DNA of 64,000 nucleotides from Holophagaceae bacterium (GCA_016710635.1 JADJVL010000007.1:1-64000), one strand, 5' to 3'. Positions 1-9,451 are shown, counted from the stretch's first letter. A program made the numbers and translations. Notes: a model not told the origin generated them from the sequence alone.

Positions 1-148
1 ACGAATGCCCTTCCCTCTAATTCGAGACTCACCAGATTTTCCTGAACTGCTCAGTTTTTGCCAAAGCCTTCGGGAAACACGATGGCTCCAGGTTAGTTCA
101 CGAGTGGTCTTTGCGACTTCCCGTACCAGAGAATCATTGGGATCTCTG
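1..148 (-). other. Open frame running off the left window edge
   Basis: Read on the minus strand this stretch is open for about 49 codons with no stop, in a frame one base away from the end of the neighbouring zinc-ribbon gene. The translation is charged (it contains DPNDSLVREVAKTTREL) and could be either the true C-terminus of that gene after a frame error or part of another gene whose body lies outside the window. Frame errors are frequent in this part of the sequence, which makes the first option reasonable. No function can be assigned. Confidence 0.3.
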
Positions 149-913
149 CTAGGCGGGCACACCCAGCTGCTTGAGGACCTTTGTGAAGGTCTTTCGCTCA
201 CCCTTAGACCCTTCGGCGGCCCGCCGCCTTAGTTCGGCATGGGCCCCATCACCGTATATCTTCAGTGCGGCTATGGCGTCCTCGGAGTAATTCTCATCTG
301 TGACCTTTTCCAGAAGGGCTTCAAGCGAAGCTGGGTAACGCAGGTGGGCAAGGGCCGAGATCATGATCTTTTTGTAGGTCATGCCCGAGCCAGAGCTTCT
401 GAGCAGCGTTACCAATTCTTTCGCGATGGGCTCTCCCCCTAACTTCAACAGGGACTGCACCGCGTAACGGAGGAGGTCCGCTTCATTTTCGTACCGGCCG
501 GGTATCGCGTTCCGTGCGACCTCAAGGAGAACCTGAAGTAGGCCCGGATAGTCCTTCTTCACCAGGGTTTCCAGGGCGTGGATCTTGGCTGCTATCGAAG
601 TCGCCTGACTGTTGAGGACCGCGAGAGTGACTTCATCCTCAGGAGACCTTTTCCCGCAGTACCTGCAGACCAGGGCCTCAAGGCGAATGTTCTCGGCACA
701 ATCGGGGCACTTCTTGAGGGGGACCTCCTGGGAGCCTTCGGATTGCTTCACTGGTAATCCCGCTGCGGCGATTAGCCCAAACACTCCGAAGGCCAGTCCC
801 GCCATGAACCAGGCCCCGCCGCTATGATTTTTCTTATCCGCAAGAGTCATCGCGAAGAATCCGCAAATCACAGCCTGCGCGATTACCAGTGCCCATAAAG
901 GTGATGAGTCCAT
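149..913 (-). CDS. Zinc-ribbon membrane protein with HEAT-like C-terminal half
   Basis: 254-residue protein. Two hydrophobic segments lie at about residues 6-22 and 33-52. A treble-clef type zinc ribbon follows (C69-x2-C72 and C83-x2-C86), then an all-helical C-terminal half with the look of HEAT/armadillo repeats. The start at 913 is chosen because a strong AGGAGG site lies a few bases upstream; a longer reading frame to 991 lacks this. It sits at the lower-GC left end, next to a restriction-modification cluster on the same strand. The C-terminus may be misread, because an adjacent frame stays open to the window edge. The role is unknown; a membrane-anchored scaffold is a guess from architecture only. 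Confidence 0.65.
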   Translation of the reverse strand: MDSSPLWALVIAQAVICGFFAMTLADKKNHSGGAWFMAGLAFGVFGLIAAAGLPVKQSEGSQEVPLKKCPDCAENIRLEALVCRYCGKRSPEDEVTLAVLNSQATSIAAKIHALETLVKKDYPGLLQVLLEVARNAIPGRYENEADLLRYAVQSLLKLGGEPIAKELVTLLRSSGSGMTYKKIMISALAHLRYPASLEALLEKVTDENYSEDAIAALKIYGDGAHAELRRRAAEGSKGERKTFTKVLKQLGVPA

Positions 914-929
914 GGCGATCCTCCTGTGG

Positions 930-1118
930 CTAGGTGTTGGATTGAATAAGTAGGGAGTGGGCCGCCAAGATCGTGCCGCCCGCCAAAGCAATCAAAGCAC
1001 TGAAAAGGTGTGCCCAAGATCCAACGTCTTCACTTGCAGGTTGGCCGCCGATGGATACTGCTAGGCGTCCCACAGTCTCTGTCTTTTCTGGGTTACACCG
1101 TGACCTGGCGATATTCAA
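930..1118 (-). CDS. Possible small membrane protein
   Basis: 62-codon reading frame from ATG to TAG, filling the gap between the zinc-ribbon gene and the PD-(D/E)xK gene and overlapping the end of the latter by 26 bases. The C-terminal third is hydrophobic (LFSALIALAGGTILAA) and could form one membrane segment. No family is recognised and no clear ribosome binding site is seen, so it may not be expressed. It is reported because it is the only coding candidate in this gap. Confidence 0.3.
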   Translation of the reverse strand: MNIARSRCNPEKTETVGRLAVSIGGQPASEDVGSWAHLFSALIALAGGTILAAHSLLIQSNT

Positions 1119-1473
1119 GTGGCAGGTTGTACTTCTGTCTCAAGAGAGCTAGATAGGCTTGGCCGTCTTCATCGAGCGGGAATCTGGAAACGATTACCAT
1201 GCGCTCGCAGCGCCCTGCGTGAGCCCAGTATCCATACTCCAGCAGCTGGCCAAGCGCCTGCCGGATGCAACTCTTCAGGTCCTGCGCCACCTTGATCTCG
1301 TAATAGACCCAGCCGTTTGCAGTGAGGGCTGCAATGTCCACATAGCCCAAGCCCTTAATGTGATGCTCGGCATCTACTTTCTCGGCACCGAATTCCGCGA
1401 CAAGGAGGTGGTAGAGAGCAACTTGAATTTCCTTGTGCTCCTGGTTGAGGAGGATTTCAGCCTCCCTTGTCAT
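1093..1473 (-). CDS. Small PD-(D/E)xK nuclease-like protein
   Basis: 126 residues. The core reads D46, then E59-I-K61 after a beta hairpin, followed by an amphipathic helix with Q72/Q76 (IRQALGQLLEY). This is the layout of the restriction-endonuclease-like PD-(D/E)xK fold. The start overlaps the end of the preceding unknown gene by 17 bases, so the two are probably co-translated in the restriction-modification cluster. The protein is short for a free-standing restriction enzyme; it may be an accessory or auxiliary nuclease of the cluster. The fold assignment comes from motif pattern only. Catalytic activity and target are not known. Confidence 0.6.
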   Translation of the reverse strand: MTREAEILLNQEHKEIQVALYHLLVAEFGAEKVDAEHHIKGLGYVDIAALTANGWVYYEIKVAQDLKSCIRQALGQLLEYGYWAHAGRCERMVIVSRFPLDEDGQAYLALLRQKYNLPLEYRQVTV

Positions 1474-2123
1474 TCTCCGAGGGCTCCACTTGTTGGGTTG
1501 GTGGGGGCGATGGAATAAACGGGGGCCTAGCCTGGCCGAGCGGAGGCACGATCAAGGAAGGATCACCTTGCACATAGGCCCAGAGGGGAAGGATCGAATC
1601 CCAATACTCCAAGACCTGCCGTGGCATGAGAGTTACAGGGCCCTTGTGGTCGCCCAAGAAAATGAAATTCCCCAACTGGCAAACCGTATCCGACAGGGGA
1701 CCATCGGGAAGCGGCAGGCTGACGCCACCATGCCCTTGCACCCAGTACCGGTGAGGAAAGAGGTCTAGGACCCAGGGCTTTTCTTTCATCAATTTATTTA
1801 AACGGCCGACCAAAGGGAGCAGCGTGCCCAGAGGGTCCGGCAGGCTCATGCTTTGGCTCAAAGCTCAAGGCCAGACCATATCTGAGCCAAGCGCCGTCCT
1901 CTTCAAGCCCGAGATTCAACTGCATCTCGGAGCGGCCTCCGAAGTGGAAGGCATAGCCCTCGTAGACCGAGCCCTTCTCTCCAAATCGAAAGATATCTGA
2001 CTGGGCACTCCGGCGGCCACGGATCCGGGCCCGAAGCTCCTGGAATTGCCCCATGGGACCGGGCCAATGACGGGATTCATCTTGAACTTCCTGGACGAAA
2101 ATTCTGAATTCGGCCGGTGTCAT
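1457..2123 (-). CDS. Unknown protein of the restriction-modification cluster (one frame break)
   Basis: About 221 residues when one frame break near 1848 is healed; without it the N-terminal half (MTPAEFRIFV start) and C-terminal half (ending EPSENDKGG) lie in adjacent frames. The content resembles a conserved protein known from restriction and defence loci, with a core of the type GREELQFNIG and RHGLAFSLEPS. No catalytic motif is evident. The upstream gene's coding frame reads into this one without a stop, but a TAG lies 3 bases before the ATG in another frame. I therefore read it as a separate gene, with the boundary blurred by frame errors. A fused C-terminal domain of the methyltransferase is the alternative. 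Confidence 0.5.
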
Positions 2124-5100
2124 CGCTAGGCACCAACCGCCTGCGGTCGGTGCCAGCGCCGGGCCCTCGCGGGTACCAACCCGGCTTAACATCCCGAGGT
2201 CGGTGAGAAGGTCCAGGTGGCTGGCGATGCTCTCGCGGTAGCGGCCCCGGCTCTTGAAGGCCTGGGCGACGGATTCCAGGGACCATAGATTGGCCGAAGA
2301 GGTGAGGACGGCACGGACTGCGCCGAGTTGGTCCTTGAGGTCCTTGGGCCAGGGCTGGGCTTCGATCGGGGTGATGGGCGCGACAGACTCAAAATCTGTT
2401 GCCTCAGGTAGGAGAGCCGTGGTCGTCGTCGTGAGGGTTTCTGGGGCCTGATATTCGGGGCGGAGCCAGCGGACGACGCCACGGGCTTCCTCGGCGGCGC
2501 GTTCCTTGTTCAAGGCCACGAGGTTGGTGAGGATGTCCGCGTCCGGGAGGTCCACGGGCCAGCCATAGGCATCGGCCACGGCGGCGTCCAACTCGTCGTA
2601 GAGCTGGCGGAGGATCTCCGTCTGGGCGATCTCGTGCTGCTCGCGCTCTCGGTCGCTGAAGGGCTCCCCGGACCGCAACTTCACCAGTAGGTTATACATG
2701 CCGGTGATGGTCGCCCCCCGGCCCTGGGCGGCCTTACGGTGGGCATCCAGGCGCTCTGCGAGGTCGCGGATGACGGCCTTCTGGGGCTCGTTGGCCTCTG
2801 GGAATGGGAACGGCTCGAAGCAGCGGGTCTTGGAGTAACGAGGTGTGTTGCCGACACCCATTGCCGCCCCCGCAGCCAAGGCCCAGACGACATGAACATG
2901 GCTGTTAAGCACACCGAGGTGGAACGCGTCGTCGCTCGCGAAGGCGGTGAGCATGTTGTCGGGGCGGACCTCTGACCCCAAGAACTGGAAGACCCTGTGC
3001 TTCGCGGTCTCGACCGTGACGATGAACCGGGACTGGCCCTTCGTAGAAGCTCTGAGCCCTTCTCGAACCCATCCGAATAGCCACCAGTTGTTCCTGATGG
3101 GCTCCCGGCGGTTCTGGTCCCGTTCGGGCTTCACGTGCTCGAAGACATATTGATATGGTCCCGGGAACTTCCGCTTCGCCTCCTCGGAGGTCAAGCCATA
3201 GAAGTCTATGACCATGACCCCGCGTGGGCGATCCATCAGGTCACGACCGTTAACGTAGGGGTGGACCACGCTTGGGCGACCCCAAGTTTCCCATTGGTCC
3301 GGAGTGACTATGAAGCCCGCGCCGTAGAGCTGCACACCGGCCCAGGCCAGTCCTCATTAGCCTTCAGTGTGGTGGTGTCTGCAACATTGGCCCCAGCGCT
3401 CAGGTCATCATTGATGAGATCGACGGCCTGACCTTCTACCTTCACGGACTGTGCTTCCATCTCCGGGGTGGGGCCGCTTCCCTCCACCACCACGCGACCA
3501 AGCCATGGCTGGCCCTCCAGCCCGCCCACGGTCATGGCGATACGGACGGCGGCGCCGTCGTCGGTCCAGGGGTGATCTGTGATGGCCCACAGCAGCTTCA
3601 ATGGGTTCCTACCGCTCGTGTGGTGGGTGATGACCCCACGCTGGCGCACCTGCCGGAGGCTGTTCGTCGTGATCAGGCCGAAGCGCCGGGTGCGGCCAGA
3701 CCGCACGGCCTCGGAGGCCTTGTGCCACCAATAGAGGACAAAATCCACGGTGTCCGGAACGTCGGGGTAGGCGGCGCGGAGCGCCTCGGCGTAGCCGTCG
3801 CCGAGGGCGTCGCGCATCCGGGCGTTGCCGAGGAAGGGCGGGTTGCCGACGATGAAGTCCGCCTCGGGCCATGCCGCCGGGCGCGGGTTTACCAGCTCGG
3901 TGACGGGTACCTGGGCGGACTCGTCCGGCACATCGTTGCCGGTGACGGGGTGGACCCGGAAGGTCCGGCCATCCCAGCGGCTGCGGTCGGTTGCCTTCGT
4001 GCCCGACCAGGTGAGCACGGCATCCCGGCACTGGATGTTGCCGTAAGCCTGGAGCACGGGCTCGGGCGGGTTCATGTCCGGGTGTAGCCGGTGGAACCAC
4101 TGGAGGTGGCTGATCCACAAGACGAGGTCGGTGATGGCGGCGGCCCAGGGCTTCACCTCAAGGCCGATGAACTGGCCCGGCGTGACCAGCACACCCTCTA
4201 GGGGCAAGCGCCCGGCCCGTCTCGCCCAGGTCCTCCAAGCGGCGTTGCACCTCACCCTCCAAGCGCTTCAGCACGTCGTAGCTCGTCGCCAGGAAGTTGC
4301 CGCTGCCGCAGGCGGGATCCAGCACCTTCACATGGGCGAGGTTGCGCTGGAAGTCGTGGAGGACTTTCCGGGCCTTGGCCTTGTCATCCTCGGTGGGCTC
4401 GGTGCCAAGCAGCGCCATGGCCTCGGCCTGGGCAAGCTCCCAGTCGGCGCGTAGGGGTTCCTCCAAGGCTGGGCGCAGCAGGCGCTCGACGAAGGCCCGG
4501 GGCGTGTAGTGGGCGCCCAGGCGGTGGCGCTCCTGGGGATCCAGGGCGCTCTCCAGCAAGGTGCCGAAGATGCTGGGATCCACTTGCGCCCAGTTGAAGG
4601 ACGAGGCTTTGGCCAGCCGTCCGATCTCCTCACCGGTCAGGTCGAGGGCCAGACTCTCCTGGAAGAGGCCTCCGTTGAACCGGAGCACCTTCATGGGGCC
4701 CCACATCCCACCGGTGTTCATCGCGTCCCAGAGGGATTCCATGCCCTTCGGAAACGCCTCGGGGCGTTCCTTCCAGGGCCCCTCCAGGGCGTTCTCGAAG
4801 AGCTTTTCGGGCAGCAGGCCCACATCCTCGGCGAAGAAGGTGAAGACCACGCGCATGAGGAAGCGGGCCACGGCCTCCGGAGGGAAGCGGGATTCCAGAC
4901 TCTTGGCCAGGCCCCCGAGGGCCATGGCCACGTCTCGGGTGACTGCGGTGCGAGACCGGGCAGGATCTAGGCTCTGCGGGTCCAGCCAGAGGGCTCTGAA
5001 GTGCTCGCACACCTTCGGGTCCCGCAAGTCCTCAAGGGAATAGCTCCGGCGGGCCCCGTACCCCCCGTAGGCCCCTGAGAAGCCATCCCAAATGTGGAAG

Positions 5101-5498
5101 CTGTGGCCGATGTCGCAGGTGATGACGAAGGGCGTGCGCTGGGCCAGGTTGCGGGCGTAGTTCACCGCTTGGCCGAAGGCCGCCTCCATGTAGCGGTCAT
5201 GGGCCCGGGTGCCCCGCACTGGAGCGGAAGCCGCCGCGGCTCGGGTGCTCCCCTGCTTGGCCTCCAGGACGAAACACCCCTCCCGGTACAGGTCGATGGA
5301 TCCCGTGGTGCTGGTGCCGTCCAGGTGGGTGAGCTTGAGGTCCTTCTCGAAGCAGTAGGTCGAACCAACCCCCTTCGGTTCCGGCATCGGCAGATCCAGG
5401 GCCGCGCAGAAATCACGCATGAAGGAGTGGAAGTTTGCTCTTTCATTCCCGGCGGAACCCCGCCAGGTGGCCAGGAATGCGTCAAGTGCTGGGGACAT
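2124..5498 (-). CDS. MmeI-like fused restriction-modification enzyme (two or more frame breaks)
   Basis: Single-chain restriction/methylation enzyme of the type IIG/IIL class. The N-terminus (ATG at 5498) has an endonuclease motif D69-x9-E79-A-K81, the D-x9-ExK arrangement described for MmeI. A helical linker follows, then the N6-adenine methyltransferase motif I DPACGSGNF and motif IV GNPPFLG. A C-terminal target-recognition region ends in helical repeats. Frame breaks lie near 4210 and 3345; the protein matches run smoothly across both, so the enzyme is probably about 1,120 residues and may be intact in the organism. It heads a minus-strand cluster with the unknown protein and small nuclease downstream. 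A lower GC than the rest of the window suggests acquisition by transfer. Recognition sequence cannot be inferred. Confidence 0.75.
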
Positions 5499-5678
5499 GG
5501 GAACCACATTACCGCCCGGAGTTCCGGCCCGGTTATGGAGACTCCATGGGTGTTGATCATCTCTTGCGGCAGAACCGGGTTGGTCGCCCCATCTGCCGTC
5601 GGGCCTTTCCTCTGCCCACGCCTGTGACTTTGGGGACAATTCCCGAGGCGTAGACTGGCGGCAGCCGAGGAGTTCCCC

Positions 5679-5852
5679 GTGGGCAACATCATCGAGTACA
5701 AAGTCATCCATCTCCACTCCCAGGAGGCTGTCGAGAAGGCCGTCAACCAGGGCATTTCTGAAGGCTGGGAGCCCTCAGGAAGCCTGCAGGTGGTCACCTT
5801 CCACAACGCCAACCCCTGGTGGATCCAGGCGATGGTGAAGCGGGCCCAGTAG
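5679..5852 (+). CDS. DUF1737-like small protein
   Basis: 57 residues starting at GTG with a GAGGAG site 6 bases upstream. The sequence pattern (EYKVIHLHS, then a helix EAVEKAVNQGISEGWEPSGSL, then a strand) matches the DUF1737 family of about 55-60 residue beta-alpha-beta proteins with the hallmark GWEPxG. Function of the family is unknown. It stands alone between the minus-strand restriction cluster and the minus-strand thioredoxin remnant, and is transcribed away from the restriction-modification gene. Confidence 0.7.
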   Translation: MGNIIEYKVIHLHSQEAVEKAVNQGISEGWEPSGSLQVVTFHNANPWWIQAMVKRAQ

Positions 5853-5907
5853 CGGCCCGGCGCCGCCCGCGCGGGCGGTGCCTTAATCGTCCGGGGCCCG
5901 GTTCCCC

Positions 5908-6175
5908 TCAGCCCTTCCACGCCTTCAGGAAGGCCGCCATCTTCTCCCGGCTGTAGCCCTTGCCGTCCTCGAGGACGCCGGTGTCCTGGGGAGTGGAGCA
6001 GCTTGCCGGTGGCGTCCAGCTCCGTCTTGGCGGCCTCGAAGTCCCGGGCCGCATCGCGGCTGGGGTCGAAGGGGCCCGCGTGCGCGGGCGGCGCCGGCGC
6101 GGGCTGGGCGAGGGCGGGCACGGCGAAGGCCAGGGCGAGGGCCAGGTTGGGGGCGTTGAAAAGGCTGCGCGGCAT
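5908..6175 (-). pseudogene. Collapsed periplasmic thioredoxin-like gene
   Basis: The N-terminus is a signal peptide (MPRSLFNAPNLALALAFAVPALAQ) followed by FDPSRDAARDFEAAKTE, the usual start of periplasmic thioredoxin-family proteins. The C-terminus reads GKLLHS then DTGVLEDGKGYSREKMAAFLKAWKG, the usual end of the same family. The middle, which should carry the WCxxC active site and about 60-70 residues, is absent. In addition a one-base frame change lies near 5988. What is left is about 88 codons that cannot fold as a thioredoxin. The gene therefore looks like an internal-deletion remnant, unless the assembly dropped the middle. The identification rests on recalled family sequence patterns. 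Confidence 0.55.
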
Positions 6176-6295
6176 GGGAAAAGGCTCCTTCTCGGAGAGC
6201 TTAGCCTGGGCGCACCCGCGCCTCGGCCTCAGGCGCCGCGGGGACGGGAAGGTGTGACCGGCGGCATCGGGTGACCGGCGCCGTCGGGGCTTCCG

Positions 6296-6448
6296 CTACA
6301 GCCGGCCCATCAGCAGCAGGATGATGAGGATCAGCGCCACGAGGCCGAGGCCGCCGCTGGGGTAGTAGCCCCAGGACTTGCTGTGGGGCCAGGCGGGCCA
6401 GGCGCCAAGCAGCATGAGGACGAGGATGACGATGAGGATGGTGACCAT
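6296..6448 (-). CDS. DUF3309-like 50-residue membrane peptide
   Basis: 50 residues: a hydrophobic segment (LIVILVLMLLG), the motif WPHSKSWGYYPSGGLG, and a second hydrophobic segment (LVALILIILLLMG). This is the complete DUF3309 pattern of two short membrane helices joined by an aromatic/glycine loop. Family function is unknown; members are widespread in Proteobacteria and Acidobacteriota. The start at 6448 is the only ATG giving the full family length. Confidence 0.8.
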   Translation of the reverse strand: MVTILIVILVLMLLGAWPAWPHSKSWGYYPSGGLGLVALILIILLLMGRL

Positions 6449-6703
6449 GGCGGGGCTCCGGAAATCCTGGGTGCTGGCGCGCCGGCTTCATCCACCGGCC
6501 CGTCGCAGCGGCAGGAGTTCCTGAATCAAGGACTGTGCCGGGCGGCACCCGGGCCACCCGCGCCCGGTCAACGCCTTTGGCCGCAGGGTTAAGCCCCTCC
6601 AGCCGTCGCGCCGGCTGCACCGGGACGGCGCAGGCCGGCCCTCCGCCTCCTTCAGAACGATGGGGCGTTCCGGCCACTTCGATGGGGGAATGCGCCCCGG
6701 CCT
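6449..6703. other. Intergenic stretch with an imperfect hairpin
   Basis: No coding signal recognised. At 6662-6698 an imperfect GC-rich hairpin (GGGGCG with TTCC pairing to GGAA and CGCCCC, one bulge) lies just past the end of the NrfD gene on its strand. It could stop or slow transcription of that operon, though no T-run follows. Nothing else is seen. Confidence 0.3.
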
Positions 6704-7876
6704 TCAGGGCGCCAGGGCTTCCGCCGGGGGCGCTTCGGTGTGGTGGAAGGGCGCGAAGAACTTCCAGCAGCAGCCACAGGAACAGGAGGGGGCAGGCAAG
6801 CGACCAGGACGGCGACGAGGATGCCCTCTCCGCCGATGAGGTCGAGCTTCCAGGTGGTGAAGCCCCGGAAGCTCTTGCTGTACATCTGGCCGCCGATAAC
6901 CACGTTCCACCGCATGGCGTAGATGCCCACGAGGGTGAGGGTGGCGGACGCGAGGAGCAGCTTGCGCCGCAGGGCCTCCTGCGGCTTCCGCAGCTGCAGG
7001 AAGAGCAGGATGAGGATGGGCACGAGGGTGCCGATGAGGAACTGGACGACGAACTGGGAGACGAAGAGGCGGCGCTGCATCAGCAGGGAGAGAATGTCGA
7101 AGGACTCGTCCGCCTCGTAGATCCGGTGGATGAAGTCCAGGGCCTCCAGCACGAAGTCGATGATGAAGGTGTAGCAGAGGTAGGTGCCGATGGCGTCCAG
7201 GCAGTGGATGTCCACGGGGACCTTCTTGATGCGGCAGACCGCCCAGTAGATGAGCATCACCGCGGCGATGCCCGAGACCATGGCGGAGAAGATGAAGATG
7301 ATCGGCATGATGGGCGACGACCACCAGGGGTTGGCCTTGATGGAGCCGAAGATGAAGCCCACGTAGCCGTGAAGCAGGATGGCGGAAGGGATGCCGATGA
7401 CGGAGATGACCCGGGAGATCCGCTCGTCGAGGAGGATGCTGTCCGGGCTGTCCTCCTCCACGCCCAGGGAGAGGGTGCGGTAGAAGCGGCCCTTCAGCCC
7501 CGGGCCGCGGCCCAGGCGCACGAAATCGGCGCGGTACTCGAACCACATCTCCAGCACGAGCACCGCCATGAGGTACCAGAGGTAGACGAAGCCGAACATG
7601 GCCATGGCGGACTTGGGATTGGGCGTGACCATGATCTCCCAGGCCCGCAAGGGGTGGCCGAGGTGGGCCTGGAGGGGGATCGGCGCGGCGATGAGGAAGG
7701 CCATGGCCGTCAGCAGGGCCAGGCGGTAGGCGGGCTGATGGCCTCCACCCGGGACACGTTCACCAGGGAGGCCAGGATGAAGGCGCCGGCCACGAGGCCC
7801 GTGATGAAGGGATAGAGCGTGATCAGCACGCTCCAGTAGAGGCAACCTCATTGGGGTAGAAGAATCCGTGTTCCAT
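6704..7876 (-). CDS. NrfD-family membrane subunit of a quinone-linked redox complex (several frame breaks)
   Basis: Polytopic protein of about 390 residues. The central part has at least eight membrane helices and the NrfD/PsrC pattern, including HGYVGFIFGSIKANPWW and AMRWNVVIGGQ. Subunits of this kind bind (mena)quinone in the membrane and pass electrons to a FeS partner. ATG at 7876 lies one base after the stop of the FeS gene (TGACATG), so the two are coupled. Frame breaks near 7840, 7740 and 6800 split the N- and C-termini. The end at 6704 assumes the reading frame finishing HTEAPPAEALAP. Third gene of the cytochrome-FeS-NrfD operon. Confidence 0.75.
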
Positions 7877-7877
7877 G

Positions 7878-8696
7878 TCACCAGACCTCGCGCCGCAGGT
7901 TGGCGTAGGAGACCTGGGGCTTGGTGCCCAGGTGGGGTTTCAGCACGTTGAGGCGGTGGCTGCGGAGGAATTTCAGGATCGGGCTCTTGGGATCCTTGAG
8001 GTCGCCGAAGACCCGGGTCTGGGTGGGGCAGACCTCCACGCAGGCGGGCTGCAGGCCGCGGGTGATGCGGTGGTAGCAGAGGGTGCACTTGTCCACGGTG
8101 TGGGTCTTGGGATGCATGAACCGCGTGCCGTAGGGGCAGGCCTGGATGCAGTACGCGCAGCCGATGCAGTAGTTCGGGTCAACCAGGATGACGCCGTCGG
8201 GGGAGTCGAAGGTGGCGCCCACGGGACAGACCTGGGTGCAGGCGGAGTGGGTGCACAGGTTGCACATCTTCGGCACGAAGAAGGCGTCGGTGACCGCCGG
8301 ATCCTTTTCCATGGGCGGGAAGCCGTGGAGGCCCGCCTCGGGGGAGGTCACGCGCACTTCGCCGTCCTCCCGGATCTCGTAGCGCTCGATCCAGGTGCGG
8401 CTGTAAGGGGAATCCTTGGGCACGCCGTTCTCGTTCTTGCAGGCCTCGACGCAGCGCCCGCAGCCGATGCAGCGGTCCACGTCGATGCCGTAGGCGTAGC
8501 GGTGCTGCTTCGGGTCGTAGCCTTCCGGCACGCCGGCCCGGGCGAGCTTGGCGTGCAGCACCATGAGCGCCAGGGGCCGGCCCACGCCCGAGAGGAGGGC
8601 GCCGAGCCCGGCCACGAAGGTGCGCCTGCCCAGCCCCTTGCCCGGGCTCCTGCCCGCGACCCGGCCCGCTTCCCCGCAAGGTCCGTCGTCTCGCAT
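7878..8696 (-). CDS. Four-cluster ferredoxin subunit with Tat-like signal
   Basis: 272 residues. The N-terminus carries a twin-arginine motif (GRRTFVAGLGALLS) pointing to export in folded form. Four cysteine groups follow: CIGCGRCVEAC, CNLCTHSACTQVC, CIGCAYCIQACP and CTLCYHR...CVEVCP. These are enough for four [4Fe-4S] clusters, as in NrfC, PhsB, HybA and DmsB. The start at 8696 has AGGAG 7 bases upstream; the upstream cytochrome gene stops at 8711. It is the electron-wire subunit between the NrfD membrane protein and the multiheme cytochrome. The open frame is intact although both neighbours are frame-broken. Confidence 0.85.
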   Translation of the reverse strand: MRDDGPCGEAGRVAGRSPGKGLGRRTFVAGLGALLSGVGRPLALMVLHAKLARAGVPEGYDPKQHRYAYGIDVDRCIGCGRCVEACKNENGVPKDSPYSRTWIERYEIREDGEVRVTSPEAGLHGFPPMEKDPAVTDAFFVPKMCNLCTHSACTQVCPVGATFDSPDGVILVDPNYCIGCAYCIQACPYGTRFMHPKTHTVDKCTLCYHRITRGLQPACVEVCPTQTRVFGDLKDPKSPILKFLRSHRLNVLKPHLGTKPQVSYANLRREVW

Positions 8697-8710
8697 GATG
8701 GGCTCCTTTC

Positions 8711-9158
8711 CTAGCTCTTGGGCGCGTGGGGCGCGTGGCAGTCGCGGCACTTCTCGCCGCCGTGGTCCGCCAGCACGATCTGGGGCATGAAGGCCGGCCG
8801 CGCCGCGCTCTTCTCATGGCAGTGCAGACAGAAGAGATCGTCCTTGGGCACCGAGGCGTTCTCCTTCTTCGGGTCGCCGGAGTGGACCGCCATCGGGCCG
8901 TGGCACACCTCGCAGGACAGGTTCTGGTGGCGGTTCTTCGCCAGCTGGCCGCCCATGTCCGAGTGGCAGCCCACGCAGTCCGCCTTGCCGGCGTAGCGGG
9001 GCTCCGGGAGCGGATCTCCTCAGGGAGGCGCCCCGGTAATGGCCGTACTTCCCGAAGGTCTTCGGCCGCGCGGCGACCAGGGCGGCGAGGCCGAGGACGA
9101 AGCCCGTCGAGGTGACGATGAGCAGTCGCGAGATGTGGCGATACCGGATCCAGCTCAT
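8711..9158 (-). CDS. Membrane-anchored tetraheme cytochrome c (two frame breaks)
   Basis: About 148 residues. One N-terminal membrane helix (LLIVTSTGFVLGLAALVAA) is followed by four CxxCH heme-binding motifs: CVGCH, CEVCH, CLHCH and CRDCH. The spacing recalls the NrfH/NapC and CbcS-like small multiheme cytochromes. Two one-base frame changes around 9010-9030 separate the anchor from the heme region. It is the first gene of the operon with the ferredoxin and NrfD subunits. No molybdopterin or nitrite reductase catalytic subunit is nearby. The module therefore looks like a quinol:cytochrome electron conduit, comparable in gene content to Geobacter Cbc complexes; that comparison is inference. 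Confidence 0.75.
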
Positions 9159-9451
9159 AGGGGCCCCGCGGGTGGTCTTGAGGCAAGGCTAGGCGGCCAC
9201 GGCCGTGCGCGGGCGTCACAACCGCCGGTTTGGCCACCTTGTGATGGACTGCACAGGGCCAGGGCCGGAGACCCATGACCAACCTTTTTCCGAGGACGCT
9301 CAACCGGCGGTGGCGCCATTCGTCTTCCAAATAACGCCACTGGACGGGAAATCGCGTCGGATGGGCACAGGCCTCGCACTTCGAGGTAGTCTTGCTGGAT
9401 CGATTTTTCCCCCGAACCGCCCTTTCCCACCACGACTTCCCTGGAGCCACC

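Noticed and set aside
6785..6805. Match to the hairpin-element 3' box (CAGGCAAGCGACC)
   Set aside because: It lies inside the NrfD coding region, matches only about 10 bases and has no hairpin beside it.
6535..7815. Long acidic plus-strand frame opposite the NrfD gene
   Set aside because: Low-complexity Asp/Glu/Gly/His composition typical of an antisense frame; the opposite strand encodes conserved membrane helices.
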